From contig JBCBDU010000011.1 of the NCBI GenBank assembly GCA_038529355.1, forward strand, positions 18,709 to 82,708: DNA of 64,000 nucleotides, read 5' to 3'. Below the pieces are notes generated by a model. The model was not told the DNA's origin. It saw only the letters and a program-made list of their open reading frames with translations, and did no database searches. Both the position numbers and the translations under genes were made by a program. Positions 43,336-52,916 of this stretch are shown here, piece after piece. This stretch comes from CALBPI01 sp038529355 (GTDB lineage Bacteria; Pseudomonadota; Gammaproteobacteria; Steroidobacterales; Woeseiaceae). Each line of letters begins with the position of its first letter. Position 1 is the first letter of the stretch.

Positions 43336-44762
43336 ACCTGCGCATGCGTCGTATTCACCGGATACATTTTGTAGGCATTGGCGGTGCCGGCATGTGTGGT
43401 ATCGCCGAAGTGTTGCTGAACCAGGGCTATGATGTGCAGGGCTCGGATCTGGCCGAGAGCGCGGTGACCGAACGCCTATCCGGGCTCGGCGCCGACATCT
43501 TGATTGGCCATCATGCTGACAATCTCGGTGATGCGGATGTTGTCGTTGCATCGAGCGCGATCGCTGCCGACAACGTTGAGTTGCAGGCGGCGAACTCGCG
43601 GCGTGTGCCGGTTGTCGCGCGGGCCGAAATGCTCGGTGAGTTGATGCGGTTTTCAAGGCGCTCGGTGGCAGTGGCCGGCACTCATGGCAAAACGACAACC
43701 ACCAGTCTGGTGGCGAGTATTCTGGGTCAGGCAGGATTGGATCCCACCTTCATTATTGGCGGTCGCCTAAAAGGCGCCGACACCAACGCGCGCTTGGGTA
43801 CCAGTGACTATCTGGTGGCCGAAGCCGACGAGTCCGACGCGTCGTTTCATCACTTGCAACCGCTGGCGGCAATCGTCACCAATATTGATGCCGACCATCT
43901 GGGTACATACGAAAACGACATGTCGCGTTTGTATCAATCGTTCACGGATTTCTTGCACAACTTGCCGTTCTACGGCGTTGCAGTGGTTTGCATCGATGAT
44001 CCGGGCGTGCGCACCGTGCTGCCGGAGGTCTCTCGGTCATTGCTGACTTATGGTCTGGATGCCAGCGCCGACGTGCGTGCCGACAATGTGCAATTCGCTG
44101 GCAGCGCCAGCACCTTCGATGTGCATCGTGCCGGCCGCGAGACGCTGTCGGTAACGCTGAACCTGCCCGGGGCACACAATGTGCGCAACGCGCTGGCAGC
44201 CATTGCCGTTGCGACAGACTTCGATATCCCGGACGTGGCGATTCAAGGTGCACTGAACGCATTTGGCGGCATCGATCGGCGCTTTCAGCATCTGGCGACA
44301 GTGCCTGTTGCGGATGGGCACATTGACATCGTCGATGACTATGGCCATCACCCGACTGAGTTACAAGCCACGCTGGACGCTGCACGCAGCGGTTGGCCGG
44401 AGCGGCGGATCGTGCTTGCGTTCCAGCCGCATCGCTACTCGCGTACGCGCGATCTGATGGACGACTTTGCGGCTGTGTTGAGCACGCCTGATGTGCTGGT
44501 ATTGCTGGAAGTGTATGCCGCCGGCGAGGCGGTGATTCCGAATGCGGATGGTCGCGCGATAGCGCGCGCGGTGCGCAGCCGTGGCGCCATTGAGCCGGTC
44601 TTCGTGGAGTCGGCGCAGGCGCTCGCAGCAACGCTTGCCAATCTTGTGCGGCCTGGCGATCTAGTGCTGACAATGGGCGCCGGTGATATCGGCCGGATTG
44701 CACAGGGTTTACCGCAGGCGCTGATGGGCGCGTTGCGCGAACGCACGGTGCGTGCATCATGA
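43332..44762 (+). CDS. murC: UDP-N-acetylmuramate:L-alanine ligase
   Basis: Adds the first amino acid of the wall peptide. The 476-residue protein has the UDP-binding HFVGIGGAGMCGIAEVLL near residue 12, ATP loop AGTHGKTTTTSL near residue 115, EADESDASF, NIDADHLGTY and the C-terminal DDYGHHPTEL with FQPHRYSRT. Four-nt overlaps with murG and murB. Confidence 0.97.
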   Translation: MNLRMRRIHRIHFVGIGGAGMCGIAEVLLNQGYDVQGSDLAESAVTERLSGLGADILIGHHADNLGDADVVVASSAIAADNVELQAANSRRVPVVARAEMLGELMRFSRRSVAVAGTHGKTTTTSLVASILGQAGLDPTFIIGGRLKGADTNARLGTSDYLVAEADESDASFHHLQPLAAIVTNIDADHLGTYENDMSRLYQSFTDFLHNLPFYGVAVVCIDDPGVRTVLPEVSRSLLTYGLDASADVRADNVQFAGSASTFDVHRAGRETLSVTLNLPGAHNVRNALAAIAVATDFDIPDVAIQGALNAFGGIDRRFQHLATVPVADGHIDIVDDYGHHPTELQATLDAARSGWPERRIVLAFQPHRYSRTRDLMDDFAAVLSTPDVLVLLEVYAAGEAVIPNADGRAIARAVRSRGAIEPVFVESAQALAATLANLVRPGDLVLTMGAGDIGRIAQGLPQALMGALRERTVRAS

Positions 44763-45685
44763 GCGCGCATCAGGCCGCCATCGAATGGTCCAACGCGCAC
44801 CATCTACAGGAGCGCTTTGGTGACGCCATCAGTTTTGATGCATCGATGGCTCAACATACCTCGTGGCGCGTTGGTGGTAGAGCGCAAGTGTTGTTTCAGC
44901 CGCGTGATGAGTCGTCATTGATCGAATTCGTGTCACTGTGGCCGACGTCGTTGCCGTTGCACTGGATTGGTCTTGGCAGCAACCTGCTTGTGCGTGATGG
45001 CGGTGTGCGCGGCGCCGTGGTGACAACGAAGAAACTACCGAACGCCGTGACGCGAGACGATGCCGTGACGGTTAGTGCCAGCGCAGGTGTGCCGTGCACA
45101 ACCCTTGCTCGGCAACTCGTGCGTTGGTCGTTGGGGCCCAGCGAATTTTTTGCAGGCATTCCAGGCTCACTTGGCGGCGCATTGACGATGAACGCCGGCG
45201 CGCACGGGAACGAGACCTGGGATGTCGTGCACGACGTCCGATTGCTGATGCGCGACGGTACGCTTGCCTATCGTGGGCGTGACACGTTCCAGACCACGTA
45301 CCGCACGGTTACAGGGCAGGGCGATGCGTGGTTCCTGTCAGCACGATTGCGGTTCGATCCGCAATACGTGCCAAGCGCCGAACACATGAAAGCGCTGCAA
45401 GACAAGCGTAAGCAAACCCAACCGTTAGGTCTGCCGAGTTGTGGCTCGGTATTTCGTAATCCTGACGGCGACCACGCGGCAAGGCTAATCGAGACAGCCG
45501 GTCTGAAAGGCAAGGTGATCGGTGGTGCGCAGGTGTCACCAAAGCATGCCAACTTCATTATCAACGTTGGCGAGGCCAGCGCGGCGGATATCGAATCGCT
45601 GATCACGCACGTCATGCAAACGGTGCTCGATACTCATGGTGTGCAGCTCAGACATGAAGTGCGCTTTTTGGGGGACGCCACATGA
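44759..45685 (+). CDS. murB: UDP-N-acetylenolpyruvoylglucosamine reductase
   Basis: FAD enzyme reducing the MurA product to UDP-MurNAc with NADPH. The 308-residue protein has the FAD-binding TSWRVGGRAQVLFQP and GLGSNLLVRDGGVRG, the central GIPGSLGGALTMNAGAHG, and the C-terminal serine-containing GLPSCGSVFRNP with late KHANFIINVG. The length and layout resemble the type found inside dcw clusters rather than the longer E. coli type I enzyme. Confidence 0.95.
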   Translation: MSAHQAAIEWSNAHHLQERFGDAISFDASMAQHTSWRVGGRAQVLFQPRDESSLIEFVSLWPTSLPLHWIGLGSNLLVRDGGVRGAVVTTKKLPNAVTRDDAVTVSASAGVPCTTLARQLVRWSLGPSEFFAGIPGSLGGALTMNAGAHGNETWDVVHDVRLLMRDGTLAYRGRDTFQTTYRTVTGQGDAWFLSARLRFDPQYVPSAEHMKALQDKRKQTQPLGLPSCGSVFRNPDGDHAARLIETAGLKGKVIGGAQVSPKHANFIINVGEASAADIESLITHVMQTVLDTHGVQLRHEVRFLGDAT

Positions 45686-46617
45686 GTGCGCCGATGCCAA
45701 AGGACTTCGGCAAGATTGCAGTGCTGTGCGGCGGCGATTCGGCCGAACGGCCGGTGTCGCTGGATAGTGGCCAGGCTGTTAACGCGGCGCTGCGCGCTGC
45801 TGGTGTCGATGCGCAGTGTTTCGATCCTGCCGAGCAGGATCTAGCGAGCATTCGTACTCAGGGTTTCGCTGCGGCGTGGAACGCGCTGCACGGCGGCGCG
45901 GGTGAAGACGGCACGGTGCAGGGAATGTTGGACATACTCGGCGTGCCTTACACGGGCAGCGGAGTCCTGGGCAGTGCGCTGGCGATGGACAAGGTGCGTA
46001 GCAAAGCCGTGCTGCGCGATGCCGGCGTTGCTGTGCCCGGCGGTATCGTCTTACGACGTGGCGAAACACCGCCTGTCGATATCGACTTTCCGGTGTTCGT
46101 GAAACCCGTTAACGGCGGCTCAAGTCTGGGCTCTACGCCGGTTGCCGATGTGCAATCGTTACCGGCTGCCTTGCACAGCGCCTTCGAGTTAGACAGCACG
46201 GCGCTGGTCGAGCCGCACTTGGCGGGTCCGGAGTACACCGTTGGCGTGCTGCACGATCAGGCTTTGCCGGTTATCCGCATTGATGCCGGCAATGCGTTTT
46301 ACGACTACGACGCGAAGTATGTATCGGACGCCACGCGGTTTACGTGCCCTGCACTGAACGATGATCCTGCGCTTGCTGCATCACTCGCAACGCTTGCGTT
46401 GCGCAGCTTCGCCGCACTCGGCTGTTGCGGGTGGGGGCGCGTTGATTTCATGTGTGCAGCCGATGGCACGCCGTATGTCCTCGAGGTCAACACGGTGCCA
46501 GGCATGACCGACCACAGTCTGGTGCCGTGCGCCGCGCGCGCGGCCGGCATCGACTTCGAACAGCTTTGTGTGCGCATCCTGCAGTTAGCGCTTATATCGC
46601 AACGGGAGGGACGCTGA
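45682..46617 (+). CDS. ddl: D-alanine:D-alanine ligase
   Basis: ATP-grasp enzyme making D-Ala-D-Ala for MurF. The 311-residue protein has VLCGGDSAERPVSLDSG near residue 14, WNALHGGAGEDGTVQGML, VKPVNGGSSLGS (ATP-grasp loop), and the metal-binding LEVNTVPGMTDHSL near the C terminus. Usually HGxxGEDG; here HGGAGEDG. Overlaps murB by 4 nt and ends one base before ftsQ. Confidence 0.96.
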   Translation: MSAPMPKDFGKIAVLCGGDSAERPVSLDSGQAVNAALRAAGVDAQCFDPAEQDLASIRTQGFAAAWNALHGGAGEDGTVQGMLDILGVPYTGSGVLGSALAMDKVRSKAVLRDAGVAVPGGIVLRRGETPPVDIDFPVFVKPVNGGSSLGSTPVADVQSLPAALHSAFELDSTALVEPHLAGPEYTVGVLHDQALPVIRIDAGNAFYDYDAKYVSDATRFTCPALNDDPALAASLATLALRSFAALGCCGWGRVDFMCAADGTPYVLEVNTVPGMTDHSLVPCAARAAGIDFEQLCVRILQLALISQREGR

Positions 46618-46618
46618 T

Positions 46619-47434
46619 ATGGCTCGTCAAGCACGACGTCGCAAGTCACCGTCGCAGCCGAAACGGCTCGTCATCAAAGTGCCATCGCATTGGGTGCACC
46701 GCGGCATGTTTGTTGCGCTCGTCTGCGCCAGTGTTATCGGCGCCGGGTGGCTTGTGCGCGCGGCGGTGGATGTGCCGGTCGCTGCGATGTCGGTCGATGG
46801 GCCGTTTCAGCGGGTCACGGTGCTGGACGTGCGCGAGGCGGTCGCTGATGAAGTGGCCAAGGGATTTGTGGGCGCCAGTCTGCAGCGTATGCAACGCAAT
46901 ATCGAGGCGTTGGCGTGGGTGGATACCGCCAGCGTGCGGCGCGTGTGGCCAGATCGTATGCACGTTGTCGTGCAGGAGCAGATCCCCGCCGCCCGCTGGG
47001 GCGAAGATGGTTTGCTCAATGTACGCGGCGAGCTGTTTATCGAATCAGTGCGGCATGAGTATGCCGAGCTGCCGCGGTTGTCCGGACCGCAGAACGCGGT
47101 GCAGGACGTGGCTGCGCAATATCTTGCACTGCGCGGACCACTCATCGCTGCGGGATTGGGCTTGCGGGTTGTAACACTCGACAAACGCGGCGCCTGGCAA
47201 TTTGTGCTCGGCAACGGCATTGAGGTGCGTCTGGGTCGTCGCGAGGCACAAGCGCGCGCCGAGCGCTTTATCTCGGTGGCCAGTCCGGTCGTGGCTCGGC
47301 ATGCAGAGAAAATTCGTTACGTCGACATGCGCTACAGCAACGGTTTCTCCGTTGGCTGGAAGCGTCCTGAATATCGTGAGGCTGTCCGTGTGGAAGCTGC
47401 AGCCGCTGTCAGTGCGGCGATGGAGAATCATTAG
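46619..47434 (+). CDS. ftsQ: Cell division protein FtsQ
   Basis: Bitopic divisome scaffold that recruits FtsL-FtsB. The 271-residue protein has a basic cytoplasmic N terminus, one transmembrane helix (about 31-48), a POTRA domain (about 55-125; VREAVADEVAKGFVG, WVDTASVRRVWPDRMHVVV) and the FtsQ beta domain (about 130-255; YVDMRYSNGFSVGWK). GGGAGGGACGC just before the ATG is a strong ribosome site. Confidence 0.95.
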   Translation: MARQARRRKSPSQPKRLVIKVPSHWVHRGMFVALVCASVIGAGWLVRAAVDVPVAAMSVDGPFQRVTVLDVREAVADEVAKGFVGASLQRMQRNIEALAWVDTASVRRVWPDRMHVVVQEQIPAARWGEDGLLNVRGELFIESVRHEYAELPRLSGPQNAVQDVAAQYLALRGPLIAAGLGLRVVTLDKRGAWQFVLGNGIEVRLGRREAQARAERFISVASPVVARHAEKIRYVDMRYSNGFSVGWKRPEYREAVRVEAAAAVSAAMENH

Positions 47435-48670
47435 ATGTCACGCAAACCTGACCAAAACCTGATCGTTGGCCTCGACATTGGCACATCGAAAGTGGTGGCG
47501 ATTGTCGGTGAAGTGTCGGAGGACGACACCATAGAAGTGATCGGTATTGGCTCGCATCCGTCACGCGGTTTGAAGAAGGGCGTCGTGGTTAACATTGAAT
47601 CGACGGTGCACTCAATTCAGCGCGCGGTCGAAGAGGCCGAACTGATGGCCGGTTGCGACATTCATTCGGTTTACACCGGCATCGCGGGAAATCACATTCG
47701 CAGTCTCAACTCGCATGGCGTCCATGCGATCCGTGACAAGGAAGTGAGTCAGCACGATGTTGATCGCGTGATCGATGCTGCGAAGGCGGTTGCTATTCCT
47801 GCCGATCAGAAGATCCTGCACATCCTGCCGCAGGAATTCATCATCGACAACCAGGAAGGCATCCGCGAACCGGTGGGTATGTCCGGCGTACGTTTGGAAG
47901 CCAAGGTGCACATGGTCACCGGCGCCGAGAGCGCCGCGCAAAATATCGTCAAGTGTGTGCAGCGCTGTGGCCTGGACGTTGACGGCATTGTGCTTGAGCA
48001 ACTGGCATCGAGCTACTCGGTGCTTACCGAGGATGAGAAAGAGCTGGGTTCCTGCATTGTCGATATCGGCGGTGGCACCACGGATATCTCGGTGTTTCTC
48101 GGCGGCGCGATCCAGCACACAGCAGTGATTCCGATTGCCGGCGATCAGGTCACGAATGACATCGCCGTATCGATGCGCACGCCGACGCAATATGCCGAGG
48201 AAATAAAAATTAAATACGCCTGCGCGTTGTCGCAGTTGGCCAATTCCGACGAAACGATTGAAGTGCCAAGCGTCGGCGATCGGCCGTCGCGCCGACTCGC
48301 GCGGCAGACGCTGGCAGAGATCGTTGAGCCGCGTTACGAGGAGCTGTTCACGCTGATCCGCGACGAGCTGAGGCGCAGTGGTTTCGAGGAACTGATTGCT
48401 GCCGGGTTAGTGATCACCGGGGGCAGTTCGAAGATGGAAGGTGCGGTCGAGCTGGCGGAAGAGGTGTTCCACATGCCGGTACGCCTCGGCGTGCCACAGC
48501 ATGTTTCGGGTTTGTCCGATGTGATCCGTAATCCGATTCACGCAACAGGCGTCGGTCTGTTGCTGTACGGCCTCGAAACGCTCGGCAAGAGCGAAGCGGT
48601 TGGCGCCGGTGGCGGGAAGCTGGGAGAAATTTTGGCGCGCATGAAAGCCTGGTTCAAAGGTGGCTATTGA
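47435..48670 (+). CDS. ftsA: Cell division protein FtsA
   Basis: Actin-like ATPase that tethers FtsZ filaments to the membrane. The 411-residue protein has the phosphate-1 loop VGLDIGTSKVVAIVGEV near residue 10, the phosphate-2 segment VDIGGGTTDISVF near residue 210, the adenosine segment ITGGSSKMEGAVELAE, and a C-terminal amphipathic membrane-targeting helix (GEILARMKAWFKGGY). Its ATG immediately follows the ftsQ stop. Confidence 0.97.
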   Translation: MSRKPDQNLIVGLDIGTSKVVAIVGEVSEDDTIEVIGIGSHPSRGLKKGVVVNIESTVHSIQRAVEEAELMAGCDIHSVYTGIAGNHIRSLNSHGVHAIRDKEVSQHDVDRVIDAAKAVAIPADQKILHILPQEFIIDNQEGIREPVGMSGVRLEAKVHMVTGAESAAQNIVKCVQRCGLDVDGIVLEQLASSYSVLTEDEKELGSCIVDIGGGTTDISVFLGGAIQHTAVIPIAGDQVTNDIAVSMRTPTQYAEEIKIKYACALSQLANSDETIEVPSVGDRPSRRLARQTLAEIVEPRYEELFTLIRDELRRSGFEELIAAGLVITGGSSKMEGAVELAEEVFHMPVRLGVPQHVSGLSDVIRNPIHATGVGLLLYGLETLGKSEAVGAGGGKLGEILARMKAWFKGGY

Positions 48671-48751
48671 TGTGTGTTGTGCAATGGGACGTTGCTTTGG
48701 GCAGCGGGATAACAATGGAAGAGTTTGTCTAACAGACGAAAGGTGAGCGAT

Positions 48752-49924
<1,173 letters not shown>

Positions 49925-49940
49925 CGAAGTCATGTTGCAG

Positions 49941-49979
49941 GCAATCAGACCGTCCGGCGCTCACCGACGGTCTGGTTGC
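49941..49979 (+). terminator. Strong GC hairpin just after ftsZ
   Basis: GCAATCAGACCGT (49941-49953) pairs with ACGGTCTGGTTGC (49967-49979; one G-U pair), extended by CGG/CCG inside. No T-run follows, so it may protect the mRNA 3' end rather than terminate. Confidence 0.5.
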
Positions 49980-50162
49980 AGTGCACAAAAATTCCTTGCG
50001 TTTTATGAAATTTGAGTTACCATTTGTTTCAAGTAGTTGATTTTGTTGACGTCTTCGTCGTGGAAAGGCGACAAGGCAGCATCAAACGGATAGCAAAATA
50101 CAACACTTAGACACAACAGTGGCGACGCAGTGCTTGGGCAAAAGCGATTGTGGTGCCGGCTT

Positions 50163-50186
50163 TCACGCAGTGCTGCGTGATTTTTT
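50163..50186 (+). terminator. Intrinsic terminator between ftsZ and lpxC
   Basis: TCACGCAG (50163-50170) pairs with CTGCGTGA (50173-50180), followed directly by six T (50181-50186). It lies 87 nt before the lpxC ATG. The rest of the 348-nt gap (49925-50272) holds the hairpin at 49941-49979 and no gene; a distinct lpxC promoter was not identified with confidence. Confidence 0.75.
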
Positions 50187-50272
50187 GTATGTAAGTCAGA
50201 AAGTTGCGCGTGTGCTGCGCGGATCTTGTGACGCGCGACAGGATGTTGCCGAACGGTAGAGAGCGTGTGGTA

Positions 50273-51181
50273 ATGCTGCGACAACGTACCCTCAAAACGA
50301 CGATTCGAGCGACTGGTGTGGGTTTGCACACCGGCGACAAGGTGTTCCTGACACTGCGACCTGCGGCGGTTAACACCGGCGTGGTGTTTCGTCGCGTCGA
50401 TCTGGAAAACCCGGTAGATATTCCAGCGCACGGCGACGCCGTGCGCGAAACGATGCTCGGCACCAACTTGTTTAACGGCGAGCACAAAGTCGCAACCGTT
50501 GAGCATTTGTTGGCCGCCGTGTCTGCACTCGGCATCGACAATCTATATGTCGACATCAGCGCGCCTGAAGTGCCGATCATGGACGGCAGCGCGGCACCGT
50601 TTGTGTTCCTGATTCAGTCAGCCGGCATCGAGGAGCAGGATGCGGCCAAGCGGTTGCTCCGAATTCGTCGCAAAGTGCGTGTTGAGGACGGCGACAAATG
50701 GGCGGAGCTTACGCCGTTCGACGGGTTCCGAATCAATTTCGGCATTCAGTTCAACCATCCGGTCTTCAATAAGCAACGCCAGCACATCAGTCTTGATCTG
50801 TCTTCCAGCGCGTTTTTGCGCGATGTCAGTCGCGCGCGCACGTTCGGTTTCATGCGCGATATTGAAGCGCTGCGCGAGCGCGGTCTGACGCTGGGTGGCA
50901 GCATGGACAACGCGATCGTGCTGGATGATTACCGGATTCTGAATGAAGATGGCTTGCGCTACGAGGACGAGTTCGTCAAGCACAAGGTGCTCGACGCTGT
51001 TGGTGATCTGTTCCTGCTCGGTCACAGCCTGGTCGGCGAATATAGCGCGTTTAAGTCAGGTCACGATCTAAACAACAAACTCGTCAGAGCCGTCTTGAAC
51101 GATTCTGATGCCTACGACGTTGTCACTTTTGGCGAGCAGTCGAAGGCGCCGGTTAGCTACCCGACTCCGGCATACGCCTGA
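50273..51181 (+). CDS. lpxC: UDP-3-O-acyl-N-acetylglucosamine deacetylase
   Basis: Zinc-dependent committed step of lipid A synthesis. The 302-residue protein has the opening LKTTIRATGVGLHTGDKV, the zinc-site VEHLLAAVSALGIDN (His near residue 78), EVPIMDGSAAPF, and the catalytic HKVLDAVGDLFLLG near residue 236. ATG at 50273 fits the family (MLRQRTLK); an upstream in-frame start adds 23 unrelated residues. Its 3' end overlaps the convergent dciA by 29 nt. Confidence 0.96.
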   Translation: MLRQRTLKTTIRATGVGLHTGDKVFLTLRPAAVNTGVVFRRVDLENPVDIPAHGDAVRETMLGTNLFNGEHKVATVEHLLAAVSALGIDNLYVDISAPEVPIMDGSAAPFVFLIQSAGIEEQDAAKRLLRIRRKVRVEDGDKWAELTPFDGFRINFGIQFNHPVFNKQRQHISLDLSSSAFLRDVSRARTFGFMRDIEALRERGLTLGGSMDNAIVLDDYRILNEDGLRYEDEFVKHKVLDAVGDLFLLGHSLVGEYSAFKSGHDLNNKLVRAVLNDSDAYDVVTFGEQSKAPVSYPTPAYA

Positions 51182-51473
51182 CGGGTCGTACTTTGAATTT
51201 ACATCGCTTGGCAGCGGCGCCGGCTTGGGCCGCCGCAGCCAATAGGTCGGCTTGAGCGTAACGCAGGCGACTGGCTCGTTCGCCGGTGTCTGCCGTGACC
51301 ATCAGGCAACTGCTGGCCTCGTCGACATGTACGGCCGCGATGATATCAGCGAGCGCTTCTGGCAGATGTTGCCGGATTCGGTCGTCAAGATTGCTCTTGA
51401 GCTCGGCTTTACGCGCCAAGGACGCGAGCGCGCTGTTGCCGTCGAGAATGGATTTGATATTTCGAGTAGTCAT
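51153..51473 (-). CDS. dciA: DciA-like (DUF721) replication-associated protein
   Basis: DUF721 proteins at this lpxC-secA position include the DciA helicase-loading factor of Pseudomonas, which assists DnaB loading where DnaC/DnaI are absent. The 106-residue product starts TTRNIKSILDGNSALASLARKA (residues about 2-23) and continues with a helix-strand pattern, HLPEALADIIAAVHVDEA, and a basic C terminus (KRCKFKVRPVRRMP). Assignment rests on position and DUF721-like pattern. GTG at 51482 is an alternative start. Confidence 0.75.
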   Translation of the reverse strand: MTTRNIKSILDGNSALASLARKAELKSNLDDRIRQHLPEALADIIAAVHVDEASSCLMVTADTGERASRLRYAQADLLAAAAQAGAAAKRCKFKVRPVRRMPESGS

Positions 51474-51567
51474 CGCTCGCACAGTTTATGTGATCGATGT
51501 CTCAACCTGAAACGAAGCTGTGCGGATTGAGAACGAGTCGGTAGTTTCGTTTTGGTTTTTTTTGCAT

Positions 51568-51679
51568 AGTGTCAACGTCTTAGGGCATACCTGACGAAAG
51601 TCAGGGACGCAAAGCGACCGGTCTACAGGTTTGCATGGAACTCCCACATGCGGCCCACGGCGGCGGCGCTGCTGACAGA
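51568..51679 (+). ncRNA. Cyclic di-GMP-I (GEMM) riboswitch aptamer
   Basis: The GEMM core is visible: AGGGCATA (51582-51589), a 6-bp hairpin CCTGAC-GAAA-GTCAGG (51590-51605) capped by a GNRA tetraloop, then GGGACGCAAAGC (51604-51615) and CCGGTCTA (51618-51625). A closing helix TGTCA (51570-51574) / TGACA (51673-51677) brackets it. The second hairpin (51618-51660) is less clearly resolved by eye. The base matching the Vc2 ligand-contact G20 is G, favouring c-di-GMP over cGAMP (inference). It ends about 118 nt before the M23 peptidase ATG; the expression platform between was not clearly identified. The rest of the 324-nt gap (51474-51797) has no gene. Confidence 0.87.
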
Positions 51680-51797
51680 ACGATGTACGAATCGCGGCCA
51701 CGCCGCAGTTTGATGCGCCGAAAAAGCCAGCAGCGACGCAAAATTTTTGGTAAAACAACCGGCTTGTTCGGTTGGCAGCGCAACAACACTGGGTATT

Positions 51798-52730
51798 ATG
51801 AACGTCGTTATCTTTCGCAACGGGTCAAGCGGACCTCGTCAGTTTCAGCTGAATTCCTTTAGTTTTATCGCAGCCGCTCTTGTTGCCACCGTCATTGTCA
51901 GCGCGATGTTATTCAGTGCCGGATTCACGCTAGCCGTCAAACAGGGCGGCCATGCAGATGCCGAAGAGCTCGAAGTACTGCGTCAGGAACTCATAGCCCA
52001 GAATGAAGTGCTCGAAGCTGCCAAGCGTGATGCGCAAGATACCCTGGATGCATTGGCAATCCGAATTGGTCAGATGAATGCACATGTGGTTCGTCTGGAT
52101 GCTCTGGGCCAGCGGCTTACCGAGATGGCAGATTTGCAGGACGGTGAGTTCGATTTCGAATCAACGCCGCCGATCGGTGGTCCCGAAGAGACCGAGCAGT
52201 TTCTGGATCTCGATGAAGCAGGTCTGGTCAGGCAGTTGCAAGGCTTGAACGTGCAGATCAATGATCGTGCCCGCCAGCTCGAAGTGCTGGAGACAGTATT
52301 GCTGACGCGCAACGTGGGGGCCAGAACGCACCCGCAAGGCCAGCCAGTTGAAGGGGGCTGGATTTCCTCCCATTTCGGCACCCGTACCGATCCGTTCACC
52401 GGCAAACAGGCGCGCCACCAGGGCGTCGATATCGCTGCCCGCGCCGGCGCAGAAATTCATGCGGTCGCATCAGGCGTTGTTACCTATTCGGGTAATCGCT
52501 ATGGGTACGGCACTATGGTCGAGATTGATCATGGCGACGGCTATACGACGCGTTATGCGCACAACGCTGAAAACCGCGTCGTGGTTGGTGAAGAGGTTCA
52601 GAAAGGCCAGTTAATCGGTCTGGTTGGCTCCACTGGTCGCGCAACGGGGCCAAATCTGCATTTTGAAGTCCTCAAAGATGGCAAACGCCAGGATCCTGTG
52701 CGTTTCATCCGAGGCAAGCAACGCAAATAG
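51798..52730 (+). CDS. M23 (LytM-type) metallopeptidase with coiled coil
   Basis: Envelope protein likely to cut peptidoglycan cross-links or activate amidases. The 310-residue protein has one N-terminal transmembrane segment (about 18-42), a coiled coil (about 52-110, LEVLRQELIAQNEVLEAAKR), and a C-terminal M23 domain (about 185-305) with the metal-site segments HQGVDIAARAG and LHFEVLKDG (the HxH set reads H-x-G-V-D and H-F), and YGYGTMVEIDHGDGYTTRYAH containing the second histidine group (residues about 235-255). Lying behind the GEMM aptamer, it is probably c-di-GMP-controlled. Confidence 0.9.
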   Translation: MNVVIFRNGSSGPRQFQLNSFSFIAAALVATVIVSAMLFSAGFTLAVKQGGHADAEELEVLRQELIAQNEVLEAAKRDAQDTLDALAIRIGQMNAHVVRLDALGQRLTEMADLQDGEFDFESTPPIGGPEETEQFLDLDEAGLVRQLQGLNVQINDRARQLEVLETVLLTRNVGARTHPQGQPVEGGWISSHFGTRTDPFTGKQARHQGVDIAARAGAEIHAVASGVVTYSGNRYGYGTMVEIDHGDGYTTRYAHNAENRVVVGEEVQKGQLIGLVGSTGRATGPNLHFEVLKDGKRQDPVRFIRGKQRK

Positions 52731-52916
52731 CCTGCAGGCCGTCCGGCGGACGGTTGTAATCGGGCAACTCGTGCCCATACCTGAACTGATATCCGTGATT
52801 CGCGTCGATGACCCGCACAACGGTAGTTTCGTTGTGGGCCGTGACACCCTAAAATAGCGGGCTTGTCCGCGTATCAATGTGATGCGTGACCACTTTATAT
52901 TCAGCGAGGAGCCAGC

